In this document: in pieces, positions 17,489-25,260 of the stretch | How positions within the stretch are numbered: position 1 is the stretch's first letter | Layout: every line of letters starts with the position of its first letter | NCBI GenBank assembly: GCA_947074205.1 | Contig: CAMTOQ010000035.1 | Coordinates: forward strand, 1-34,314 | Direction of reading: 5' to 3' | DNA: 34,314 bases | DNA from: an uncultured Bacteroides sp. | GTDB lineage: Bacteria; Bacteroidota; Bacteroidia; Bacteroidales; Bacteroidaceae | Notes under the pieces: generated by a model | What the model was told of the DNA's origin: nothing | Seen by the model: the letters and a program-made list of their open reading frames with translations, nothing else | The model's database searches: none | Program-made: the position numbers and the translations under genes

Positions 17489-20185
17489 TTAAATATAGCT
17501 AGCTGTTGCATAGATACCTACCATTGTTCCTGTAAATCCGCCTGCAGTACGTGTGCTAAGCAATGCTGCCGAAACCGGATTACCAACAGTGATCCATCCT
17601 TTTGCAGGATCAGTAGAATAGCTAAAGGTATAATTTACCGCTTCACTTCCCGACACTTTAAGATAAATCTTTTTATTGAAATCACCCGATGCTAGCGTAA
17701 GCGTAGTGGTTTCTTTAAGCACACCTAAACTGTAAACATTAAGGCTTATAGATGGGGTACCGTTGATATTGAGTGTTTTTCCAAACTGGATATTACATTC
17801 ATCGTTCTGGAAAAGAATAAGTCCAGCCATATCATCAGGAGTCTCAGGAGTAAATTCAAGAGATGTTTCAGCGGTAAAAGTATTTTCGGTCACCCATCGG
17901 CCAATAGCCGCAGGCTGTTTCTTGGCATTAAGAGTAGAGCTACTAGCCGAAAGCAGCAGCTTGCCATTGTGATCAATTTTGTATTGATCAATAACTGGGG
18001 TACGAATAAAGAACGCTTCAAGTGCAAGTTCATCTTTGTCCCAAAGTTGTGTAGGCTTAACAGGGGTAACTTGGTAGGAAATGGTCTCGCCATTAGGTAA
18101 GATGATAGGCTGTCCGTTTTCCCAAGTTACAGGTAACATAAATGTTTCTCGGCCCATTACATCGTGACCATCATAGAATGGACGAACGCCAAGGAATACA
18201 GCGTACCAATCACCATCGGGTGTTTCAACTAGATCGGCATGCCCCACGCAGGTAACAGGATTTGAACGATCATCTGCCAGACCTTTTTGTGTCAATATCG
18301 GATTTATCTTACATGGCTTGAATGGACCAAATGGGCTGTCAGACGAGAAGATAACTTCTCTATGATTGGTGCCAGTGCCTCCTTCGGCTGCCATAAGATA
18401 ATAAGTATTGTTGATGTAGTAGAGGTGTGGCCCTTCTATCCATACCGGCTTTTCTGATTTATCTACGCCGCCATCAATAATCATCTTCTGTTCGCCAATT
18501 GTCTGATTGTTTGCCCAATCAAATTCGCGTATCCATATAGCACGATGTCCGTCGTACTCTGCTTTACCTTTTGGTGCATCATTGTTTACAATATAAGCCT
18601 TCCCATCTTCTCCAAAGAATAGACCTGGGTCAATGCCGCCAACCTCCGGTAGATAAATAGGATCACTCCAATTTCCTTTTTTAGGATCTTCTGTAGTCAC
18701 AAAAAAGTTGCCTCCACCATCTACATTAGTAGTGATCATATAAAACAGCTTATTGTGTGGATTATATTTAATATCAGGAGCGTAGATGCCTCCACTGATG
18801 CGAAGACCCTCGCGCATAGGTAGCTGGGATGGGCGATTCAAGACATAGCCAAGTTGCTTCCAACTCTTCAAATCTGTACTGTGCCAAATAGGCACACCAG
18901 GGAAATAGGCAAAAGAGGAATTTACCATATAGTAGTCATCCCCAACACGACAGATGCTAGGATCCGGATAACAGCCGGGGAGGATAGGGTTGCGAAGAAT
19001 CGAATCAACGATTTCGCCCTCTCCACTAGGCGAAGGTACTTCGTAGATAAACTCATCGAATACAGCTATGTTCGGCGATAGAAGCTCTTGTATAAATGGT
19101 TTGGCTTGGTAGTCACGGTCGAATAACAAAGGATAATCCTTGCGCCCGTTTATAGGCCAGTTATTCAACCACGAGTCACCATCCGTTACTCCCCACATAT
19201 TAACTCTAGATATTACATCACTATGCTTCATCAACATATCGAAGAATGATTTCATCCAGGCGTTCCACTGTTTTGAGATATCCGCTGGTAGAGATTCATG
19301 GTAAGGGTTTACAGCATCTCTACCATCTTCGCGTGCCGAAATATCTGCCCCTTCTGAATTTCGTGGGAGAATAGACATATCGAACTCAGTAAACATTACT
19401 TTTACGCCTGTTTTTCCAAATTCAACAATACTCTCCTCGGCCTCTTCTACCGTAGGCCCTCCCATTGTATAATGTCCTTGCATGCCAATAGCATCAATCC
19501 TTTGCCCATTTTTCTTTAAATCATTGATGATTTTAATAGCACGATCTCTTTTCTCGGGCTTAAACATTGAGTAATCATTTAAGTAAAGCTCGGCATTTGG
19601 ATCCGCTTCGTGGGTATACTGGAAGGCTAGAGGAATATACTCTTCTCCCAGTATCTCATAAAACTTACTATTACGATACTCTCCATTGTCCAATATAGCT
19701 TCATTTACTACATCCCAACCATGAATTCGGTCTTTATATCGTCCCACAATGGTGTAGATATGGTCTTTCATGCGTTGTTTTAGCACCTCAGCACTGACAT
19801 TGTTGCCCAATGAATCTACGCAGAACCAGGGTGATAGTTGTGAATGCCAGATTAGGCAATGGCCTATGATAAACATATTGTTCTCCTCACCATAGTCTAC
19901 GAACTCATCGGCTAGTGTAAAATCATAGCGATTTTCCTCTGGGTGAATAACTTCGCTTTTCATACAATTCTCGGCAACGATAGTGTTGAAGTGTCTTTTG
20001 ATGAGAGAGTCACCTTTCAAATCATTACCGGATGTTTGTGCAGTGTTTACTGCCGCCCCTATAAGGAATTTATTTTCCAACACTTCCTTTAGAGGAGTTT
20101 CAGTTTTGTATTCTGTCGGCTTATGGCTATTGCACGAAACTATAAGCAATGCCAAAAGGGGGAGTAAAGAGTTTCTTAAATTCAT
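17489..20185 (-). CDS. GH10-GH43 fusion lipoprotein (xylanase plus xylosidase/arabinofuranosidase)
   Basis: This is an 898-residue lipoprotein with lipobox C18 (LLIVSCNS). Residues about 30-370 form a complete GH10 xylanase with acid/base E162 (WDVVNEAI) and nucleophile E267 (FTEFDMS). A short linker (about 375-398) leads to a GH43 propeller with base D408 (CYPDPSICRVGDDYYM), D519 (GGIDPGLFF) and acid E584 (WIEGPHLYY). A C-terminal beta-sandwich follows (about 705-898, AAIGRWVTENTF...). Both active sites look intact, so one chain could cut xylan internally and then release xylose or arabinose from the products. The lipobox predicts membrane anchoring on the periplasmic side or at the surface. 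There is no stop codon or frameshift at the junction, so the fusion is real in this assembly. The gene follows the GPH transporter by 32 bp in the same operon. Confidence 0.93.
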   Translation of the reverse strand: MNLRNSLLPLLALLIVSCNSHKPTEYKTETPLKEVLENKFLIGAAVNTAQTSGNDLKGDSLIKRHFNTIVAENCMKSEVIHPEENRYDFTLADEFVDYGEENNMFIIGHCLIWHSQLSPWFCVDSLGNNVSAEVLKQRMKDHIYTIVGRYKDRIHGWDVVNEAILDNGEYRNSKFYEILGEEYIPLAFQYTHEADPNAELYLNDYSMFKPEKRDRAIKIINDLKKNGQRIDAIGMQGHYTMGGPTVEEAEESIVEFGKTGVKVMFTEFDMSILPRNSEGADISAREDGRDAVNPYHESLPADISKQWNAWMKSFFDMLMKHSDVISRVNMWGVTDGDSWLNNWPINGRKDYPLLFDRDYQAKPFIQELLSPNIAVFDEFIYEVPSPSGEGEIVDSILRNPILPGCYPDPSICRVGDDYYMVNSSFAYFPGVPIWHSTDLKSWKQLGYVLNRPSQLPMREGLRISGGIYAPDIKYNPHNKLFYMITTNVDGGGNFFVTTEDPKKGNWSDPIYLPEVGGIDPGLFFGEDGKAYIVNNDAPKGKAEYDGHRAIWIREFDWANNQTIGEQKMIIDGGVDKSEKPVWIEGPHLYYINNTYYLMAAEGGTGTNHREVIFSSDSPFGPFKPCKINPILTQKGLADDRSNPVTCVGHADLVETPDGDWYAVFLGVRPFYDGHDVMGRETFMLPVTWENGQPIILPNGETISYQVTPVKPTQLWDKDELALEAFFIRTPVIDQYKIDHNGKLLLSASSSTLNAKKQPAAIGRWVTENTFTAETSLEFTPETPDDMAGLILFQNDECNIQFGKTLNINGTPSISLNVYSLGVLKETTTLTLASGDFNKKIYLKVSGSEAVNYTFSYSTDPAKGWITVGNPVSAALLSTRTAGGFTGTMVGIYATASYI

Positions 20186-20217
20186 ATATTACATCAATTA
20201 ATGGTGTTAGCTACTCG

Positions 20218-21759
20218 TTAATAATCTGCCTTCTTTCTGCGTTCGGCTAATTCGCTTTGCATCTTTTCGTTGTATTCTTTTGTAATAGGGTAGAAGTAAA
20301 GTGCCACTACTCCTATAAAGAAACAACAAGCGGGAATGAGGCTCGACGAAAGCACAATACCTTCTACCGCTTTTGCACTCTGTTCGTTCCCTATGCCCGA
20401 TACATAGCCGAAACCACTTAGTAGGAAGCCAAGAATTGCGCCTCCAATACCCAAACCGGCCTTCAATGCGAATACTACTCCTGCGAATACAAAACCAGTA
20501 GCACGTCTGTAGTTGACATATTCTGAGTGGTCGGCTACATCGGCAATCATGGCCCACAGAAGTGGCACGGTTGGGGCATAGGCCAAGCTCTTTAATATGT
20601 TTAGAAGGAACATCGTCTTTACATCCGTTTCGTTGGGGAAGTAGAAGAATGCTGTAAATATAGTAGTTAAAGTCAGACAAACGATGAATACGCGTTTCTT
20701 ACCAAAATGGCTGGCTAGATAACGGGATAAAAACATCACTCCAAAGAATTGAACTAATGCACCGAGCATATTAAATACCCCAAAACCCACTTCATATGAG
20801 TTCTCCGGTGAGGTTACTACCAAACCAAAGGCATTTAAGATGGTATAACCGACACCTCTCAACTCCTTTGCTTGCACCATTCCTGAACTATCAATGATAA
20901 CGCCTGCATTCTCTGGGTGTACTAGTCCTAAGCTATCTAAGAAAGCGAAAAGAGCACCTCGATCTACATAATTCTCAAAATAATAGTTCATCGCGCTTCC
21001 CCACATAGCTAGTGTTGTAAATAGGAAAAGTGTAAGTATAAACATGGCACGCCAAGGTATGCTTTTAAAAATATCCTTAATATCCTTCCATGTATCACTC
21101 TTCTGGCTAGCAGGAGGGGTGATACGCTCTTTTGAAGAAATAGCAGATATAATTAGAAAGACGAAACCGATTACAGCAAAAAGGCTGATGGTACAAAACC
21201 ATCCATGACCTTTATCTTCTCCATCGGCGAACTTACTAACCAATGGAAGTGTTAGTCCCTGCACAATGAATTGCGCAATAGTAGCCGCAATGAAACGAAT
21301 AGAGGTAATGCTGGTTCGTTCTTTTATGTCGCTTGTCATTACACCTCCAAGTGATGCGTAAGGAGTGTTGTTGAATGAATACAACGTCATCAATAGGGTA
21401 TAAGATATAGTGGCATATAGAGCTACCATACCTTTATCCTCTATGTTTGGATTATAGAAAGCCAGTACATAGAACACCATAAAAGGCAAGGCTGTCCAAA
21501 GCACCCATGGGCGATATTTACCCCATTTCGTTTTAGTGCGGTCGGATAGAATACCAACGGCAGGGTCTACAAAAGCATCTACTATGCGTGCTATTAACAT
21601 CACACTACCTGCTATTGCCCCTTCCAAACCAAATATATCGGTGTAAAATTTAGTTTGGTAGATCATCATCATCTGGAACACGAAGTTCGCAGAGCAGTCG
21701 CCAAGGCTGTAACCTATCTTCTCGGTCATTGAGACCTTTTGATTCATTGTACTATTCAT
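20218..21759 (-). CDS. GPH-family (MelB-type) sugar:cation symporter
   Basis: This is a 513-residue polytopic inner-membrane protein with about 12 transmembrane helices. The N-terminal GYSLGDCSANFVFQ and the MelB cation-site motif are clear: D61 and D65 in RIVDAFVDPAVGILSDRTKTKWGKYRPW correspond to the MelB cation-binding aspartates. An unusual loop of about 70 mostly soluble residues (about 255-325, from YFENYVDRGALFAF to PENSYEVGFG) lies between the helices of the second half. Members carry xylosides, melibiose and other short glycosides with Na+ or H+. The xylan enzymes around it suggest xylose oligomers as substrate. The start could also be codon 5 (MNQKVS). It lies between the SGNH esterase-like gene (32-bp gap) and the GH10-GH43 gene. 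Confidence 0.92.
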   Translation of the reverse strand: MNSTMNQKVSMTEKIGYSLGDCSANFVFQMMMIYQTKFYTDIFGLEGAIAGSVMLIARIVDAFVDPAVGILSDRTKTKWGKYRPWVLWTALPFMVFYVLAFYNPNIEDKGMVALYATISYTLLMTLYSFNNTPYASLGGVMTSDIKERTSITSIRFIAATIAQFIVQGLTLPLVSKFADGEDKGHGWFCTISLFAVIGFVFLIISAISSKERITPPASQKSDTWKDIKDIFKSIPWRAMFILTLFLFTTLAMWGSAMNYYFENYVDRGALFAFLDSLGLVHPENAGVIIDSSGMVQAKELRGVGYTILNAFGLVVTSPENSYEVGFGVFNMLGALVQFFGVMFLSRYLASHFGKKRVFIVCLTLTTIFTAFFYFPNETDVKTMFLLNILKSLAYAPTVPLLWAMIADVADHSEYVNYRRATGFVFAGVVFALKAGLGIGGAILGFLLSGFGYVSGIGNEQSAKAVEGIVLSSSLIPACCFFIGVVALYFYPITKEYNEKMQSELAERRKKADY

Positions 21760-21791
21760 ATTATTAGTATTAAGATGTCGTTTTTAGTTTC

Positions 21792-23474
21792 TTACTTTCT
21801 CTCTGTCACTTTCCGAGCAACACGTTGACCCGGAGTTTTCTTGTCAAGTGGGTGGATATCATTCCATTCACCGGTGTCACTATTGGTTATCAAGTAGGTG
21901 TCTGAGTTGATCTCTGCCACTTTTGCTTGTTCTTTTCTCATTTCGTCCCAAGCGGCTCTGCCACCCTTGTCCGTTTGGTGCAGAAAGTCTGCGAGCTCTA
22001 CGATATAAAAGGGTAGTGTTGGGTTGTTAAACGTTTTGCGCCAATCGGCAATCATTGTACTTAAGAGTTCAGTATACTCGTTTCGGCGAGATACGTTTGA
22101 CTCTCCTTGATACCAGATCACACCATCTAGTGCATAGTTGCGAAGTGGTGCAATCATGGCATTATACAAACAAACCGGCTTGTAGCAGAAGAACATCATT
22201 CCTGGAGCAGAAGGCATTTGGGCGCCAAGTCTGTGTTTCCACTTACCTTCCAGACCAATTTCTTCATTACCACAAATTAGTTTATAGGGCTTTTCGGGTA
22301 CGAAGTGAGGCTTACCTTGATTACTGATTAGTCTGATAGTGATATTGTTTTTACCAGTATGCAGAATGTTAGCCGGAACTTTATAGATTCGTGGAGGGTA
22401 TTGATACCCTGTTGTCCCTACAAATACACCATTCACGAATACCGAGTCTGCATCTACTATGCACCCTAAACGTAGAGTTGCATCTTTGCCTTCCCAGTTT
22501 TCCGGAATAGTAATTTCCTTTCTAAACCAATGCGAACCATTGATAGGATTCATTCCGTTTGTAGCCCAATTCGATTGTAATAGCTCTACTTCTTGCCAGT
22601 TGCTATCATCATAGTTGTTGGCATACCAGACAGTGTCTTCTTGTAGGCCGGCATCTCCTTTATATAAAGAAGCATTCCAATGTGAGAAGTTGGCTGCTTC
22701 TACATCTTTTATTTGTTTGCGATAGTTGGCATCCTCGTACTGACGCTTGTCGTTGATATATCGGGGGAAGGGCTGTAAAGCCTGCTCGCTTGTCCAAGCT
22801 TCGACAGGTGTGCCTCCCCAGCTAGCATTGATTAACCCAACTGGAACATTGGTGCTATTGATTAGTTCTTTAGCAAAGAAATAGGCAATGGCAGAGAAAC
22901 GCATCACATTCTCTTGATTTAATTCCTTCCAGCTAGCCGGACTTATATCATCTTGAGGTTCGTTGAAATTAAACTCCTTTGGAATAGTGATACACCTAAT
23001 CTGTGGGTTGTTGTAAGTTGCTACCTCTTCTTGAAAAGCTTCGGCAACACGAGCCACAGGAAGTTCCATATTCGACTGTCCTGAACAGAGGAAAACGTCT
23101 CCTATATATATGTCACTAAGCGTGATATCGTTAATCTGTATCTTATAGGGGCCACCGGCTTTTAGAGCAGGCAGTGTAATCATCCATTCCCCATTTTTAT
23201 CGGCAGTAGTAGAGAAGTTCTTTTTGAGCTTTTGTCCGGCTTGTAGCACGGGAGTAGTATCTTTAGTGAAAGATATCTCTACTACTTCATTTGCATCGGC
23301 AGTTCCCCAAATTTTGAGGGGTACATTGCGCTGCATCACCATGCCATCCGAAAGAAGGGTAGGCAGTGTTACCTTACTCCAGCTTGTTGTACTCATCAAG
23401 AGTAACCCTAAAATGATTAGGTATCTGTGTAGCTCCTTTTTAGTTTTCATTCTCATAGTATTATTTGTATTCAT
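21792..23474 (-). CDS. Sialate O-acetylesterase-like SGNH carbohydrate esterase
   Basis: This secreted protein has 560 residues from the first ATG. A signal peptide spans to about residue 33 (MSTTSWSK). After an Ig-like N-terminal domain (about 35-125), the SGNH/SASA hydrolase shows VFLCSGQSNMELP with nucleophile S134, GLINASWGGTPVEAW, GVIWYQGESN, and D539/H541 in WNDIHPLD. A jelly-roll of GH2-like type is inserted at about 280-400 (HWFRKEITIP, DSVFVNGVFVG). Relatives deacetylate sialic acid or xylan. In this operon an O-acetyl xylan substrate is likely. The chain stops only 19 residues after the catalytic His, whereas many relatives carry a further beta-sandwich of roughly 100 residues. The first ATG overlaps the GH35 gene by 14 bases. 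ATG at codon 7 or 9 would remove or reduce the overlap and still leave a good signal peptide. Confidence 0.85.
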   Translation of the reverse strand: MNTNNTMRMKTKKELHRYLIILGLLLMSTTSWSKVTLPTLLSDGMVMQRNVPLKIWGTADANEVVEISFTKDTTPVLQAGQKLKKNFSTTADKNGEWMITLPALKAGGPYKIQINDITLSDIYIGDVFLCSGQSNMELPVARVAEAFQEEVATYNNPQIRCITIPKEFNFNEPQDDISPASWKELNQENVMRFSAIAYFFAKELINSTNVPVGLINASWGGTPVEAWTSEQALQPFPRYINDKRQYEDANYRKQIKDVEAANFSHWNASLYKGDAGLQEDTVWYANNYDDSNWQEVELLQSNWATNGMNPINGSHWFRKEITIPENWEGKDATLRLGCIVDADSVFVNGVFVGTTGYQYPPRIYKVPANILHTGKNNITIRLISNQGKPHFVPEKPYKLICGNEEIGLEGKWKHRLGAQMPSAPGMMFFCYKPVCLYNAMIAPLRNYALDGVIWYQGESNVSRRNEYTELLSTMIADWRKTFNNPTLPFYIVELADFLHQTDKGGRAAWDEMRKEQAKVAEINSDTYLITNSDTGEWNDIHPLDKKTPGQRVARKVTERK

Positions 23475-25179
23475 ATAGTTTCACGTGCAAAATGCTATAT
23501 TGTCCAACTGGAATCCTGACATGTCTTCCTTGGTGCGTTTGATCACCATTCAGGCGTCGTATGTATTTTAGGTTCCCATCGGAGGCAATATTAACTTCAT
23601 CTACTGTACCAATTCCAACTCTTGGTACGCCTTGCCAGTTGTTAGTACTTGCAATAGTAGGAGTAGAGTTTAGACCTGTTTCGGCAAAACCATCTTCTCC
23701 TAGTTGCTTGCGTTGCGACATGTTGGCTTCCTCTTTAGTTGCAAACTCTACAACGATTCCATTGCCCGCAACTATATATTCGTAAGGCCCTAATTCTATA
23801 ATGATTCCTCCACCTTCGGGCCAAGTGCTTCCATCAGTAGCTCGTGCATCCCATGGAAGAGTGAAATAATGGCGTGCGGTGATCAGCATATTGTCTTTAT
23901 TGATTACCCTTTCCTTGGCCTGCTCATCGAATAGCACACCATTCATTGTCCCCTTTCCTTGTTGTGCGGAAATGATAGGAGCCAGTTCTTTAAGCCTATT
24001 GTATCCCATGACTAGAGAACTTTCGGGAGATTCTGATCCATCCTCAATAGAAAATGGGCTGATGCCTATAGCATCATGTTCACCAAATACATAGAAAGCT
24101 CTTGCACCATTGTTTTCGCATAAGCGGGTTTCCGGAATAAAGAGCGGATTGTTTGGTAAATCATACTTTGCGCACCAATCGCTGAACCCTGTATCATATA
24201 TGTCGGGAGACAAGAAATCTATTGTGGGGGCACCACATTGCCATATATCTATAAGATGTGCTAACGGGCCGGCCGAAGGATATTCACCAGGTTGTCTGTT
24301 TCGGCTATTCATAGCAGCATTGACAAATAGCGGAACATCATATGTTCGGCGTGCTGTTTGTGCCAATCGTTCTACATAGTTGGCATACTGCCATGCCATA
24401 AATATCTCATCGGTGTATAAATCATCGCCAAACACCTCTTGCCATGTTCCTTCTTTTTTGTATCCATTTGTTTCCCACTTCTTGAGCAACGATGGGTGTA
24501 ATTTCTTTTTGTTCTTTTGCAGATAGTTCATCAAACGTGATGGAATAGGTGCATTAAATGCAGCATTAGCCTCTTTGGAGTAATCGCGTGCATCTTCTAG
24601 CATTCCTATTTCATTTTCAATCTGAATCATGATTACTGTACCTTTATCTTTGTCGGCTTGAGCAACATAATTCATCCATTGACTAAAGGCATTATTGTCT
24701 GCCTCAAAGACATTCTCAGAGAAAGCACTCGCTATTTCCAAAGGTTTACCCTCTTTAGTATAGGCACGAGGGTATTTATTGTAGTCGTTTTTAAACCATA
24801 GTGGAGCATAACAGCTCATAGAGTTTTTCCAAGCACCAAACCACAAGAAAACTACTTTCAGATTATTCTCGTAAGCTTGATCTAGAATTTTTTGCGTAAG
24901 TGTAAAATCAAAACCACCTTCTGTCGGTTCGGTAAGGTCCCAATAGATGGGAACCAAAACGGTATTCAGACTCATCTTAGCTAGTCTAGGGAAGATGCTT
25001 TCAATATCGGCAGTGCACGAAGCTGATGAGTTGCCGAGCTCTCCTCCTAAAACTAGAAAAGGCTGATTGTTAACAGATAATTGGGTGGCTGTCCCGCTTT
25101 TCTGTAACTTGCTATGCTGTGCCATAGCACCGCTTGCCGCTAGAAGTACAAAGATAGTAAAAGCTATTTTACGAATCAT
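23461..25179 (-). CDS. GH35-type beta-galactosidase-like enzyme with C-terminal DUF5597
   Basis: This 572-residue secreted protein has signal peptide 1-20 (SGAMA/QHSK). A TIM barrel covers about 30-390 and matches GH35: substrate-site ELGNSSAS, acid/base E190 in IQIENEIG, and nucleophile E350 in LFIPETR. Residues about 400-570 resemble DUF5597, a domain often following this barrel. Enzymes of this class hydrolyse terminal beta-galactosides, but the DUF5597 group is poorly characterised and could act on another side sugar such as a capping galactose or arabinose of complex xylan. It is separated from the upstream GH10 gene by 81 bp that contain a large hairpin, so its expression may be uncoupled from the first four genes. 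Overlap with the next gene is 14 bases. Confidence 0.85.
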   Translation of the reverse strand: MIRKIAFTIFVLLAASGAMAQHSKLQKSGTATQLSVNNQPFLVLGGELGNSSASCTADIESIFPRLAKMSLNTVLVPIYWDLTEPTEGGFDFTLTQKILDQAYENNLKVVFLWFGAWKNSMSCYAPLWFKNDYNKYPRAYTKEGKPLEIASAFSENVFEADNNAFSQWMNYVAQADKDKGTVIMIQIENEIGMLEDARDYSKEANAAFNAPIPSRLMNYLQKNKKKLHPSLLKKWETNGYKKEGTWQEVFGDDLYTDEIFMAWQYANYVERLAQTARRTYDVPLFVNAAMNSRNRQPGEYPSAGPLAHLIDIWQCGAPTIDFLSPDIYDTGFSDWCAKYDLPNNPLFIPETRLCENNGARAFYVFGEHDAIGISPFSIEDGSESPESSLVMGYNRLKELAPIISAQQGKGTMNGVLFDEQAKERVINKDNMLITARHYFTLPWDARATDGSTWPEGGGIIIELGPYEYIVAGNGIVVEFATKEEANMSQRKQLGEDGFAETGLNSTPTIASTNNWQGVPRVGIGTVDEVNIASDGNLKYIRRLNGDQTHQGRHVRIPVGQYSILHVKLYEYK

Positions 25180-25202
25180 TTGGTTTCGATTTTAGATGAT
25201 TA

Positions 25203-25239
25203 ATCAAGGTAAGGCCTAGCAAAATGGCCTTACCTTGAT
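25203..25239 (-). repeat. 14-bp perfect intercistronic hairpin inside xylan operon
   Basis: ATCAAGGTAAGGCC (25203-25216) pairs perfectly with GGCCTTACCTTGAT (25226-25239) around a 9-base loop. On the transcribed minus strand no T run follows, so it is not a normal terminator. It more likely protects the 3' end of the upstream SusC-SusD-SGBP-GH10 message or serves as a processing site. A weak T run is present on the plus strand only. Confidence 0.8.
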
Positions 25240-25260
25240 GCTTGTTTTTCTATAGTTTAT

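Noticed and set aside
20207..20680. 157-codon minus-strand frame overlapping the GPH transporter
   Set aside because: It is an alternative frame of the transporter. The sequence is rich in Cys, Arg and Trp without helices or motifs, as expected for a shadow frame.
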